Positions 7,656 to 16,834 of a DNA stretch of 64,000 nucleotides are shown here, piece after piece (the stretch's first letter is position 1; each line of letters begins with the position of its first letter). Source of the DNA: Atopobium sp. oral taxon 199 str. F0494 (GTDB taxonomy: Bacteria; Actinomycetota; Coriobacteriia; Coriobacteriales; Atopobiaceae); assembly GCF_000411555.1 (NCBI RefSeq), contig NZ_KE150486.1, positions 1,054,001 to 1,118,000 of the forward strand. The letters run 5' to 3'. The notes under the pieces were generated by a model. It ran no database searches. It was not told the origin of the DNA and was given only the letters and a program-made list of their open reading frames with translations. A program made the position numbers and the translations under genes.

Positions 7656-10241
7656 CTAAGCGCGATGTGCCACAAGGTTCCCGTCATCGTCGGTATCAAT
7701 GAGGACAGTGTCGCCCTCATGAAGCTCGCCGGCAATGATGAGGTTTGCCACCTGGTCAACAACGCGCCGCTGAATCAACCGCTTCAAAGGACGCGCGCCG
7801 TACACAGGGTCCAAACCGTCGAGCGCCAGGGATTGCACTGCGGCATCAGAGAGCTTAAGTGTCATGCGCTCCCGCGCCAGACGTGCACGGACGTCCTTAA
7901 GTTGGATGTCCACAATCTTCTCGATATCGTTCAAGCCAAGCGGCTGGAAGATAACCACGTCATCGATACGGTTCAAAAACTCCGGGCGGAATGCGCCTCG
8001 CAGCGCGTCCATAACCTGCTTACGCGTCTCTTCGTTCATTCCGGAAGCACCCGCCCCAGCAATGAACTGGGAGCCAACGTTGCTGGTCATGATGATGATC
8101 GTATTCTTGAAGCTCACCACGCGGCCTTGTCCGTCCGTCAGGCGACCGTCATCAAGCACCTGCAAAAGCACATTGAATACATCTGGATGGGCCTTTTCCA
8201 TCTCGTCCAGGAGCACCACGGAGTACGGATGACGCCGCACGGCCTCGGTAAGCTGGCCGCCCTCGTCATATCCCACATATCCGGGAGGAGCACCAATCAA
8301 ACGCTGCACCGAGAATTTCTCCATGTACTCGGACATGTCAATACGAACCAACGAACGCTCATCGTCAAAGAGTAGCTCTGCCAGCGCCTTTGCCAGCTCG
8401 GTCTTGCCAACGCCGGTCGGCCCCAAAAAGAAGAAGCTGCCCAGCGGACGATTAGGATCAGCAAGGCCTGCACGGCTCCTGCGGACCGCTGCCGAAACCG
8501 CAGATACCGCTTCGTCCTGACCAATGACGCGCAGGTGAAGCTGGCTCTCAAGATTTTTGAGCTTGTCCATCTCGCCCTGCATCATCTTGGACACGGGCAC
8601 GCCGGTCCACGATGACACCACCTCAGCGATCTCATCTGTGGTGACTTCCTCTTTCAGGAGTCCGCCATCTTCCTGCTTGGCGAGAAGCGCCTTCTCGGCT
8701 TCATCATATTGACGCTGAAGCTCGGGGATCGTGCTGTAACGAAGCTCGGAGGCACGTGCAAGGTCTCCGTCACGGGTAGCACGATCCATTTGCGTACGGG
8801 CATCATCCATCTGAGCCTTGAGCTCCTGAACCTTATCAATAGCGCTGCGCTCGTTTTGCCAGTTAGCCTTCATGCCATCAAGTTTTTCTCGCGTTGTGGC
8901 AATTTCCTCACGCAGAGCCTCAAGACGCTCCTTTGATGCGGCGTCCTCTTCCTTCATGAGCGCCTGCTCCTCGATCTGCATCTGAGTCAGCTGGCGATCC
9001 ACAGCATCGATATCGGAAGGCATCGAATCAAGCTCCATGCGCAGGCGGCTTGCTGCCTCATCAACCAGGTCGATAGCCTTATCAGGCATGAAACGATCAG
9101 AAATGTAGCGGTTCGAGAGATCGGCGGCTGCCACGAGCGCGGAGTCCGTAATGCGGACGCGATGATGCTGCTCGTACTTTTCCTTCAGACCACGCAAGAT
9201 TGAGATAGTGTCCTCAACGGAGGGTTCGGAGACCAGCACGGTCTGGAATCGGCGTGCCAAGGCCGCGTCCTTCTCGATGTATTTACGGTACTCGTCAAGC
9301 GTAGTGGCGCCAATAGCGCGCAGCTCACCGCGGGCAAGCGCCGGTTTCAGGATATTGCCGGCATCCATGGAACCCTCAGTAGCGCCCGCACCCACAATGG
9401 TGTGGAGCTCGTCAATGAAGAGAATGATATGACCGTCGGACTTGCTGACCTCTTTCACCACGCTCTTCAAGCGGTCCTCAAACTCGCCGCGATACTTTGC
9501 TCCTGCTACCAGCGCTGACATGTCAAGTTCAACCAACTCTTTATCGCGCAGTGTCGAGGGAACGTCTCCGGATACTATGCGCTCCGCCAGTCCTTCAACG
9601 ATGGCGGTTTTGCCAACGCCAGGCTCACCGATAAGCACGGGGTTGTTCTTGGTGCGGCGACTCAGCACCTGGATGGTGCGGCGAATCTCTTCCACACGAC
9701 CGATGACCGGATCAAGTTTGCCCTGACGAGCGAGATCTGTCACGTTGCGGCCGTAATGTTCCAGCGCTTCAAACTCAGGCTTCGCATCTTGCGAAGTCAC
9801 ACGTTCATCACCGCGGAGCTCATTGTAGACCTCTTCCACGCGCTTAGCAGTCACGCCGGCATCGCGTAAGATACGGCCGGCCTCAGACTTGTCGTTAGCC
9901 AGCGCTGTCAGCAGATGTTCAGACGTCACATAGGAATCTCCCAGTTTAGTGGCAAGCTTTTCAGCCTCGTTGGTCACTTTGACCAGGTCATTCCCAAGAC
10001 CGATCTGCGTTCCCCCGCTTACATGAGGCGCACGGCCGATAGCGTCATCCGTCTGGGCTTCTATAGCCTCAGGATCAGCGCCGACCTTCTCCAAAATAGA
10101 ACGGAGATTACGCTCATTGCTGTCAAGCAACGCCTTAAGCAAATGTATAGGAGCTATCTCGGAAGCCTCGGCATCACTTGCGATGCTCAAAGCCCCTTGC
10201 AGCGCCTCTTGGGCAGTTACTGCCCACTTATCAATTCTCAT
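7656..10241 (-). CDS. clpB: ATP-dependent disaggregase ClpB
   Basis: ClpB is a hexameric AAA+ machine that threads aggregated proteins with the help of DnaK-DnaJ-GrpE. At 861 residues it has the full arrangement: an N-terminal Clp_N repeat domain, AAA1 with GEPGVGKTA near residue 205, the coiled-coil middle domain that distinguishes ClpB from ClpC, AAA2 with GPTGVGKTE near residue 605, and a C-terminal D2-small domain. ATG 10241 follows AAGGGGATG. A palindromic heat-shock element lies 70 bases upstream and overlaps a TTGACA-type -35 box. Confidence 0.97.
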   Translation of the reverse strand: MRIDKWAVTAQEALQGALSIASDAEASEIAPIHLLKALLDSNERNLRSILEKVGADPEAIEAQTDDAIGRAPHVSGGTQIGLGNDLVKVTNEAEKLATKLGDSYVTSEHLLTALANDKSEAGRILRDAGVTAKRVEEVYNELRGDERVTSQDAKPEFEALEHYGRNVTDLARQGKLDPVIGRVEEIRRTIQVLSRRTKNNPVLIGEPGVGKTAIVEGLAERIVSGDVPSTLRDKELVELDMSALVAGAKYRGEFEDRLKSVVKEVSKSDGHIILFIDELHTIVGAGATEGSMDAGNILKPALARGELRAIGATTLDEYRKYIEKDAALARRFQTVLVSEPSVEDTISILRGLKEKYEQHHRVRITDSALVAAADLSNRYISDRFMPDKAIDLVDEAASRLRMELDSMPSDIDAVDRQLTQMQIEEQALMKEEDAASKERLEALREEIATTREKLDGMKANWQNERSAIDKVQELKAQMDDARTQMDRATRDGDLARASELRYSTIPELQRQYDEAEKALLAKQEDGGLLKEEVTTDEIAEVVSSWTGVPVSKMMQGEMDKLKNLESQLHLRVIGQDEAVSAVSAAVRRSRAGLADPNRPLGSFFFLGPTGVGKTELAKALAELLFDDERSLVRIDMSEYMEKFSVQRLIGAPPGYVGYDEGGQLTEAVRRHPYSVVLLDEMEKAHPDVFNVLLQVLDDGRLTDGQGRVVSFKNTIIIMTSNVGSQFIAGAGASGMNEETRKQVMDALRGAFRPEFLNRIDDVVIFQPLGLNDIEKIVDIQLKDVRARLARERMTLKLSDAAVQSLALDGLDPVYGARPLKRLIQRRVVDQVANLIIAGELHEGDTVLIDTDDDGNLVAHRA

Positions 10242-10310
10242 ATAATCATCCCCTTGTATTCGATGTTTATCAGAACGTATTGTTCCCGATTTATAGGGAG
10301 ATATACAGAA

Positions 10311-10335
10311 AATCTAAGTGTCAATGTATTAGATT
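10311..10335 (-). promoter_or_regulatory. Candidate HspR operator/promoter of clpB
   Basis: A perfect inverted repeat, AATCTAA at 10311-10317 and TTAGATT at 10329-10335, is separated by 11 bases. The same 25-bp site, about 21 of 25 bases matching, lies upstream of dnaK. On the minus strand a TTGACA at the site's centre and a TATATC further down form a plausible promoter, so a bound repressor would block RNA polymerase. HspR is encoded at 14360-14824. The sequence differs from the Streptomyces HAIR consensus (CTTGAGT-N7-ACTCAAG), so the assignment is inferred from position and sharing. Confidence 0.7.
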
Positions 10336-10355
10336 TTAGAGTAGTAGCCCAGACG

Positions 10356-10802
10356 TTAGACTGGTACCCCATCATAGGCAAGGTGAAGCTCAGATTCAAT
10401 GCGCGAGAAGAACTCGGAAGGAGTAAGCGCTGGAATATCTGAATGAGAGAAGTCGCGCATATTTCTCGTAATGATATAGTCCGCTTTCACCTTCTTTGCG
10501 ACACGCCAGATAAGACAATCCTCAAAATCTTTCCAGCCTGCGGCAAGCGCAGCGCGAATATCTGTTTGATCTAGAGAACAGATCTTGAATAGGGGAAGGG
10601 CTTCTTTTATTATCTCTTGCATGTGCTCAGGACCGTGCGCTTTGGAGCCGATATAAAACAGATCGGTATACGACTGAGCTGATGTCCACAGCTCCGCATC
10701 ACGGAATTGCTCCATGACAAGCAGCTTTCTTGCATCTGCAACAAAGGGCTCTCTCGCCAGAAAGATGTCTAGAAGCACGTTGGTATCAACCAAGAGTCTC
10801 AT
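10356..10802 (-). CDS. PIN-domain toxin of a type II toxin-antitoxin pair
   Basis: The 148-residue protein has PIN-fold RNase landmarks: LVDTNVLLD (Asp6) at the start, a central acidic helix, DFEDCLIW with the next conserved acids, and ITRNMRDF with the last. Such toxins usually cleave tRNA or rRNA. The start ATG overlaps the antitoxin gene by 17 bp, so translation is coupled. The conserved metal-binding acids appear intact, so the toxin is probably active. Confidence 0.85.
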   Translation of the reverse strand: MRLLVDTNVLLDIFLAREPFVADARKLLVMEQFRDAELWTSAQSYTDLFYIGSKAHGPEHMQEIIKEALPLFKICSLDQTDIRAALAAGWKDFEDCLIWRVAKKVKADYIITRNMRDFSHSDIPALTPSEFFSRIESELHLAYDGVPV

Positions 10803-11127
10803 AGTCTTTCGTCTTCCACTCGCTAACTGCCTCTTTGTATGTGCTGCCTCCTACTTCCTTCCAAAACGATGCAGGAGCAGGAATCGAGATCTTCTTAAAA
10901 AGCCGCGCAAGGTCTTCTTGATCTCCCTTGCTCAATTTACGAATCTTTGTCTTGGAAGAAGGTTTGGACTTAACGGACTTCTCGGCACAGGGAAGTTCTC
11001 CGGTAGCAAGGACATAATCAAAGGCAGCATTGATGAGCTTTGTGGTATTTGATCCAAGGGACTCAAGGATCCCGGAAACCTGATTTTTTACCTCAACGGG
11101 AATGCGAGCAGTTACGATGCTATCCAT
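10786..11127 (-). CDS. RelB/DinJ-like ribbon-helix-helix antitoxin
   Basis: The N-terminal ~45 residues (ARIPVEVKNQVSGILESLG then TTKLINAAFDYV) match the RelB/DinJ ribbon-helix-helix DNA-binding domain. The lysine-rich C-terminal half would wrap the toxin. At 113 residues it is longer than typical RelB. It precedes and overlaps the PIN toxin gene, and the ATG follows AAGGAGGAG. Two GTGTATT direct repeats about 25-50 bases upstream may be the autoregulatory operator. RelB/DinJ antitoxins normally pair with RelE/YafQ toxins, so the PIN partner makes a hybrid module. Confidence 0.8.
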   Translation of the reverse strand: MDSIVTARIPVEVKNQVSGILESLGSNTTKLINAAFDYVLATGELPCAEKSVKSKPSSKTKIRKLSKGDQEDLARLFKKISIPAPASFWKEVGGSTYKEAVSEWKTKDYETLG

Positions 11128-11310
11128 AGCTCCTCCTTACAAAACCCATGAACAACAGTGTATTCGTGTATTACAACTATGTCAAGAATGGGAGTGTTGA
11201 ATGAGATTTGCATCTCGTGACTTTTGCTCTATGTAATGTTAAAGTAAATGTATGAGAAACCTCAAGTGGACAACCTAAACCCAACGGGAGCTTCGCCTCT
11301 AGGAACTTAG

Positions 11311-11460
11311 GTGAACACGGAAACTTGGCTAAGCATGTATAACGCAGTGTTTGGAGCCAATGTTGCGGTTGGGGTAACCGTAGCGGCTGACTACGAACTT
11401 GCTGTTCTTACATTTGTGGTGGCATTTCCTCTTAGCGAGCAGGATGGTCAACAGGAATAA
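11311..11460 (+). CDS. Small hydrophobic protein coupled to the next gene
   Basis: A 49-codon frame opens with GTG after AGGA and ends with TAATG, in which the A of TAA is the first base of the next gene's ATG. That overlap is the main sign that the frame is translated. The product is mildly hydrophobic in the middle (AVFGANVAVGVTVAADYELA) and has no recognisable motif. It could be a leader for translational coupling or the remnant of a longer membrane protein. Confidence 0.4.
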   Translation: MNTETWLSMYNAVFGANVAVGVTVAADYELAVLTFVVAFPLSEQDGQQE

Positions 11461-11795
11461 TGATTTCCAAGTCGTTTAGTGTAGGCATTCTTGGTATAGG
11501 TGTAGGAATTTGTTTTCTCCTTATTGGGGCTGTAATGGTGAAGACAGGTAATCCTAGCCTAATCCACAGCTATCATATTGTTCAAGTTCCGAGAAGTAGA
11601 CTCTCGTTTGTAGCTAGATTGGTCGGTTTCGGAGCGCTACTGATTGGTGTCGGCGCTACTCTTATGGGTGTCTGTGCTTTCGTAATCGAAAATATGACTT
11701 CGCTTGTTTTTGTTTTGGCAGCTGTTGTGATGGTTGTTGGTGTAGGTGTTGCTTTGGCTACAGTCATGGTATTTACATTTCGGCCATGGTCATGA
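11460..11795 (+). CDS. Small integral membrane protein, unknown function
   Basis: The 111-residue protein has three evident transmembrane helices, at about residues 8-28, 52-76 and 80-105, with a short polar loop HSYHIVQVPRSR between the first two. The layout resembles short DUF3784-like membrane proteins, but no specific family can be assigned. Its ATG overlaps the stop of the preceding 49-codon frame. The following stretch 11796-12075 shows no convincing gene, only short frames with stops. Confidence 0.5.
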   Translation: MISKSFSVGILGIGVGICFLLIGAVMVKTGNPSLIHSYHIVQVPRSRLSFVARLVGFGALLIGVGATLMGVCAFVIENMTSLVFVLAAVVMVVGVGVALATVMVFTFRPWS

Positions 11796-12075
11796 AAGAT
11801 GTTACTTGCACCAAAGTTCCGAATACTTATTGGATAAGTAACAATCCAATAAACTGATACGATCGAGCGGCTGAGGAAGTATCCTGACTGCTCAATTACT
11901 AAACGTATATCGGATGAGGATCAAACGACTTTGACTTCTTTATAAAAAGGATTTGAATCTAAGCTAGCCAAGAGACAAGACTTTGGAAAGCGATTCCTTT
12001 GATTAGCCTCCGCTTCCGCCGTGTTGTTATAAAATCAGAGATTGATGCTCTACGGCAGGTAGATTTGGTGGTTTC

Positions 12076-12698
12076 GTGATTCGTTATGTAATTTCGAAGT
12101 TTATTAGAACAAAAGGATCCTTCATCTTTGTTTTTATTACAGTGGTAGGAATTGCTTTTACCTATACCATGCCGTATGTAAGCGGGAAACTTTTGGATTT
12201 TATTCTCGGCAACCGCAGCGAAGAGGACGCCGTACTATTTGCTCTTCTGGTAGCTTCAATAGGGATCTTTTCTGCCTTATTCTCTTAATGGCCGCGGTGA
12301 TGGAAGATAAACCCAGATTGACACAGAAACAGAACGATTTGGTAGAGATTGATGAGATAAAACGCATTTCGATATCCGATTTAGTATTCTCGGTTACTCT
12401 TCCAGACGGATCTGTCCAAAAGGTTCTAGATGACTTCTCTTTTGAGTTTTCTGGTCCCGGTACATACTGCATAGTGGGAGAAAATGGACAAGGCAAGACA
12501 TCGCTACTGTACTTGATACTTGGACTGTATACATCAGAAGGCAAAGTAAGGTATAACAATATACCCATCGAAAAGTGTAATTTGGATTACATACGTGCCG
12601 AAGCAATCTCGTGCTGCCCTCAGGTATGTTTCGCTCCAGATCTTCCATTCAACAAAGCAAGAGACCGGAAACGCTTTCTGATCTCGGACGTTACCTGA
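12076..12698 (+). pseudogene. Broken ABC exporter (permease-ATPase) remnant
   Basis: Two adjoining frames look like pieces of one exporter. The first (12076-12288) encodes an N-terminal membrane helix region (FIFVFITVVGIAFTYTMPYVSGKLLDF) and stops. The second (12288-12698) opens in the linker and gives half of a nucleotide-binding domain with Walker A GENGQGKTS at about residue 65 and a Q-loop (CCPQ), then ends where it runs into the opposing gene. Five transmembrane helices, the signature motif, Walker B and the H-loop are missing. Two deletions explain this; it should not be functional. Confidence 0.75.
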
Positions 12699-14254
12699 TG
12701 GGACGTCATGATAACGGTCCTGTCTGTATCCGCCATCACCGTATCGATCAAACTTTGAACCGATGCGGCGTCCAGGTGCGCAAAGCTTTCGTCATAGATC
12801 ACAATCTGAGGCTTGAAGAGGAAGATGCGAGCAAGCGCCAGTCTTTGCCTCTCTCCCCCGGAAAGACTGCTTCCCGACTGGTTGATCAGGTGATCTAGGC
12901 CCTCCGGATATCGCGTGAGGATCTCCTCAAAGCCCGATTGCTTGAGAGCAACAATTACCTCTTCGTCGCTAAAAGTCTTCTGGAATAAAGTGATATTGTC
13001 TCGGATACTTGCGTTGAAAATGAAGGTCTGCTGAGAACAGGGGATGATAAAGCGAGCGTACTTCTCGCTTTTATACTCTTTGATAGGATGTCCGTCCAAA
13101 AGGATCTGTCCTTTATCCGGCTGCAGCACATCGGTCAGCAGCTGGATCAGTGTGGTCTTGCCACTTCCGGAATCACCTTCAAGAAGATACTTGCCGCCGC
13201 GCTCAAGGCTGAAGCTGATATCCGATAGGATAGGACGCTCTTTATCGTAACTGTAAAAAACATGGTCTGCAGTAAGGCTTGAGAACTGCGAGGGGATATC
13301 TCTTGTTCCGTCTTCAGCAGAGTCCTTCCTATCGAGAAGAGCGCGGAACTTCCTGATGATCTCCTTGGCGCCACGCATATCAGTGATGGCATCGCTGACA
13401 TTTTGGATGGGGCTTGCAATGTAGACCACAAGCTGAGAAGCCGCCACCATCATGCCGACTGTCATCAGACCTTGAAGAGTGAGGATGGCTCCGATGAAGT
13501 AAATGCCGATGTAGATGATCTGGCCTACGGTAAAGGAAAGCAGGCGTGCCAGCGAACTCACATAGCGCGCCTGAAACCTGCTCTCTTCCCAACTCCGGTT
13601 TGCCTCACTCATTGCCTCTCGCGAAGCCTCACTAAGATGGAAGCTTCTCAGGAGGTCAAAGCCCTCAAGATGCTCGTTGGCGGTGACCGTAAAACGCTCT
13701 GCCGACTTAGACTGCTCTGCTCGCCTTTTGGAAATACGAGGCGCCATAAACTTAGGAATCAGCATCTGAACGGCGATCATAGCGAGAATAAAGAGTGCAA
13801 GCCACGGTGATATGAACAGAAGGATCGCCAAGCTGACGACGCCGGAGAAAATATCCACCAGCGTATCGACAAAGACACGAAAATAGGTCTCGTCAAGCAG
13901 ATCAAGATCATTGGTAAGTACGGAAAGCCACTGAGCAGTATTGTGCGTATGAAATTCAGGAACAGGCTGCTTGAGGATCTGTTGCATAAGATCATCACGC
14001 AAGTTTGTCTGGCTGCCGCGAAGCACCGCCCAGCGAAGGTGCCTGCAGAGCAGATCCACAAAGAAGTAACAAGCAATATACAGGGCAAACCAAAGCCCGT
14101 AGTTCAAGGCATCCGAAAGCTGACCGCTCACGGCAAGGTCAACGGACTGCAGCATCACATATGAAAGCGCTATTTCAAACAAACTGCTTAGGAGGGAGAA
14201 AACAACAAAGAGAATGAGTTTGCCTTTTTGATTCAGATAGAGATATCTCAGCAT
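12620..14254 (-). CDS. ABC transporter, fused permease and ATPase
   Basis: The 544-residue half-transporter has six N-terminal transmembrane helices and a complete nucleotide-binding domain: GDSGSGKTT (Walker A), SQQTF (Q-loop), LSGGERQRLALAR (signature), VIYDES (Walker B with catalytic Glu) and TSHQ (H-loop). It belongs to the exporter class that pumps peptides, lipids or drugs as dimers. I chose ATG 14254, preceded by GGGGAAG, over an upstream in-frame start. The broken exporter converging on its 3' end may be the lost partner of a heterodimer. Confidence 0.88.
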   Translation of the reverse strand: MLRYLYLNQKGKLILFVVFSLLSSLFEIALSYVMLQSVDLAVSGQLSDALNYGLWFALYIACYFFVDLLCRHLRWAVLRGSQTNLRDDLMQQILKQPVPEFHTHNTAQWLSVLTNDLDLLDETYFRVFVDTLVDIFSGVVSLAILLFISPWLALFILAMIAVQMLIPKFMAPRISKRRAEQSKSAERFTVTANEHLEGFDLLRSFHLSEASREAMSEANRSWEESRFQARYVSSLARLLSFTVGQIIYIGIYFIGAILTLQGLMTVGMMVAASQLVVYIASPIQNVSDAITDMRGAKEIIRKFRALLDRKDSAEDGTRDIPSQFSSLTADHVFYSYDKERPILSDISFSLERGGKYLLEGDSGSGKTTLIQLLTDVLQPDKGQILLDGHPIKEYKSEKYARFIIPCSQQTFIFNASIRDNITLFQKTFSDEEVIVALKQSGFEEILTRYPEGLDHLINQSGSSLSGGERQRLALARIFLFKPQIVIYDESFAHLDAASVQSLIDTVMADTDRTVIMTSHQVTSEIRKRFRSLALLNGRSGAKHT

Positions 14255-14359
14255 GCACTTCCCCTTCTCCGAAGTTAGCCTGCGGTGCGCATCCCTATGG
14301 TGCACGCCTCTATGGCCTTTGCGTCCTAACTCGCTCTTCTTCTCCCGAGACTATAGGCA

Positions 14360-14824
14360 CTATACCTCTTTCGTATCCTCAGGATCAGAATCTGAAGACA
14401 TGCCTAAAAGACGCTGCATGATCTGCTCGGGACTTGACTCCTCGTAGCGGGCAAGCGAAGTGATGCGCTCGCGCATTTTATATTCATGCAGCTCATCTTC
14501 AAGCTCACGAACGCGAGCGCGGAGCTCATCGATCTCATCGTCCTTCTCGACAGCGCGCTCACGCATATCAAGGATGCGCACAACGCCGGCAAGATTGATG
14601 CCCTCGTCTGTCAGCTTTGCCACAAGATTGAGCCGGTCGATATCCGCACGCGAGTACAGACGGGTATTGCCGCGAGATCGGCCCGGATTGACCAGGCCTT
14701 TCTGCTCATACACGCGCAGCGTCTGCGGATGCATGCCGGTGAGCTCGGCTGCAACGCTGATCATATACAGCGGCTTATTGCGACTTTCCCGACTTTTGCG
14801 ATTCTCGTCACTCTTGCGCGCCAT
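14360..14824 (-). CDS. hspR: HspR, MerR-family heat-shock repressor
   Basis: The 154-residue regulator has the MerR winged helix at about residues 18-88 ([25 protein letters not shown] then [17 protein letters not shown]), followed by a charged coiled coil ([18 protein letters not shown]). In actinobacteria HspR sits at the end of the dnaK operon and represses dnaK and clpB, with DnaK as corepressor. Here it begins only three bases after the dnaJ stop, in just that position. The shared palindromes upstream of dnaK, clpB and hsp20 are its likely targets. Confidence 0.93.
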   Translation of the reverse strand: MARKSDENRKSRESRNKPLYMISVAAELTGMHPQTLRVYEQKGLVNPGRSRGNTRLYSRADIDRLNLVAKLTDEGINLAGVVRILDMRERAVEKDDEIDELRARVRELEDELHEYKMRERITSLARYEESSPEQIMQRLLGMSSDSDPEDTKEV

Positions 14825-14827
14825 CGC

Positions 14828-15760
14828 TTACACATCCTTTCGGTAGCTACGCGCGTCGTCATTCTTCAAAGATTCCAACGCTTCGCGCTCCTTTTTGGTC
14901 AGTCTTGTAGGAATTTTTACCTTGACCGACACGTACAAAGCGCCACGGGACTCCGGATTCTTCACGCGCGGCGCGCCCAGCTCACGGAACCTGAACGTCT
15001 TGCCGTTCTGCGTACCGGCGGGAACCTTCAGGCGGACCGTTGTTCCGTCAGGCGTAGGCACCTCAACCGTCGCGCCCAAAGCTGCTTCATACATGCTGAT
15101 AGGCAGCTCCATACGCACGTCCGCGCCGTCACGCTTAAACAGCGGATGCTCATCAACTTTAATGGAAACCACCAAGTTGCCACGCTGTCCGCCGTTGCTC
15201 CCGTACTCACCGCGCTTCTTATACCTGAGTTTCATGCCGTCATAAGCGCCCGCAGGCACTTTGATAGTAAGCGTCTGCTCCTCTCCCGTTGAAGGGATGC
15301 GATAGGTTGCTTTGCGAGAAGTACCTTTGAGAGCTTCGTTAAAGCTCACTTGAACGGACATCGTCAAATCTCCGCCGGCAGACGGCCTGTTAGCGGTAGC
15401 TCTACCGCCGCCGAAGATAGACGAGAAATCAAAGCCGCCCATGCCACCCATGCCGCCAAAAATATCGGCAAAATCGGCGCCATCAACGTTGGTGGTATAG
15501 GTATAGCCACCCTGCGTGCCGCGACCGCCAAAGCCCGAGCCGGGAATGCCGCCAAACATGAGCATTTGGTCGTATTCCTTGCGCTTAGACTCATCTGAGA
15601 GCGTGTTGTACGCCTCAGAAATCTCCTTAAACTTTTTCTCATCGCCACCTGCATCAGGATGATACTTAGCAGCAAGCTTGCGAAAGGCTTTTTGAATATC
15701 GCTCTTCGAGGCGTCGCGCTTCACCCCCAGAACGTCATAAAATGTTTTCTTTCCGGCCAT
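14828..15760 (-). CDS. dnaJ: DnaJ-type cochaperone without zinc finger
   Basis: The 310-residue protein has an N-terminal J domain with HPD at 34-36, a Gly/Phe-rich linker (about 72-130), and the two beta-barrel substrate domains of the DnaJ C-terminal family. The CxxCxGxG zinc-finger repeats of classical DnaJ are absent, so it resembles CbpA/DnaJ2. It stimulates DnaK's ATPase and delivers unfolded clients. It lies between grpE and hspR in the dnaK operon, and its ATG follows GGAGG. Confidence 0.92.
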   Translation of the reverse strand: MAGKKTFYDVLGVKRDASKSDIQKAFRKLAAKYHPDAGGDEKKFKEISEAYNTLSDESKRKEYDQMLMFGGIPGSGFGGRGTQGGYTYTTNVDGADFADIFGGMGGMGGFDFSSIFGGGRATANRPSAGGDLTMSVQVSFNEALKGTSRKATYRIPSTGEEQTLTIKVPAGAYDGMKLRYKKRGEYGSNGGQRGNLVVSIKVDEHPLFKRDGADVRMELPISMYEAALGATVEVPTPDGTTVRLKVPAGTQNGKTFRFRELGAPRVKNPESRGALYVSVKVKIPTRLTKKEREALESLKNDDARSYRKDV

Positions 15761-15794
15761 GATTCAGCACGACCTCCTCTCATAAAAACTTTAC

Positions 15795-16697
15795 TTACCT
15801 CTTGCTCTTGTCATCACTGGACTCGGCGTTTTTGGAACCGTCGGCATTGGCACCATTGTCAGAGCTGCCCGTCATGCCGTGGCTATCGAAAGCTTCCGCC
15901 GCGTCCTGTTCAGGGCGCTTAGGGCCGCCGTGGGTTACCGTTACCATAGCGGTACGGATAACCTTACCACCCATGCGATAACCCTTCTGATACACCTGCG
16001 CAACACTCTCATCGTAGGCTTCAGCGTCCTCGACCTGGCCGACCGCCTGATGTGACAGCGGATCAAATGCCTCGCCGGCAGGATCAATCACGTTGACGCC
16101 CTCTTTGTTGAGCACGTCCACAAGCTTGTTCTTCACTGCCGAAACGCCTTCAACAAACTGCACCGACTGCGAGTCTGTCAAATTGTCGGCATGCTCTATT
16201 GCACGCTCTAAGTCATCAATGACCGGCAGGAGTTCGATTACCAGCTTCTCCGTTGCACGCTCGCGCTCATCCAAGCGCTCCTGAGCCGTACGGCGGCGAT
16301 AGTTATCCCAGTCAGCCTGCAAGCGCATGAACCTGTCAGTAGCTTCTGAGGCCTCCTTTTTGGCAGCCTCAATCTGATCGGCCATAGAGTCAAGTTGAGA
16401 CTGTAAAGCATCTCGTTCAGCGCGCGCTTTGTTGGCGTCTTCCGCAATCTCGCGTTCCGCCTGCTCTTCTCCGCGGCGGATAGCTTCTTCAACCATGGCC
16501 TGCTCATCAAGGCTGTCAACAGCGACCGCGCCGGCAGCGCCAGCTACTGCGTCACCATCTACGCCGGCAGCGCCAGTCACCGCAGCGCCATCTACGCCCG
16601 CAGCACCCGTCTGAGCGCTTCCGTTGTTCTCATTCTCAAAAGCGGCGTCATTGCCTCCCTTGGCATCTTTGCCCACTTCATCGATTGGCACGTTCAC
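15795..16697 (-). CDS. grpE: GrpE nucleotide-exchange factor with repetitive N-terminal extension
   Basis: GrpE speeds ADP release from DnaK. At 300 residues it is about 100 longer than typical. The extra N-terminal ~60 residues hold a Gly/Ala/Val/Asp repeat (GAAGVDGAAVT, GAAGVDGDAVA) encoded by an imperfect 36-bp tandem repeat at about 16520-16615. The core follows: a long coiled coil from about residue 75, then the conserved RLQADWDNYRRRT block and the beta-wing ending in the MGGKVIRTAMVTV motif. The start is GTG after GAAGGAGGG. It is the second gene of the dnaK operon. Confidence 0.93.
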   Translation of the reverse strand: MNVPIDEVGKDAKGGNDAAFENENNGSAQTGAAGVDGAAVTGAAGVDGDAVAGAAGAVAVDSLDEQAMVEEAIRRGEEQAEREIAEDANKARAERDALQSQLDSMADQIEAAKKEASEATDRFMRLQADWDNYRRRTAQERLDERERATEKLVIELLPVIDDLERAIEHADNLTDSQSVQFVEGVSAVKNKLVDVLNKEGVNVIDPAGEAFDPLSHQAVGQVEDAEAYDESVAQVYQKGYRMGGKVIRTAMVTVTHGGPKRPEQDAAEAFDSHGMTGSSDNGANADGSKNAESSDDKSKR

Positions 16698-16834
16698 GTC
16701 ACCCTCCTTCTATATGTGAGGGAGGCAGCCAATCAAAGCCGGCCACCTCCCCGATGCGAACGTCATTGCTTTTGCTCGCTCTCTATCCGCCCGTTTGCTG
16801 TACGGCAGCGGCGAGAAGCCCTTCCGCCCGCGAC

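Noticed and set aside
11796-12075. Possible transposase or regulator fragment before the broken exporter
   Set aside because: Only a short frame between stops is seen and no motif supports a family.
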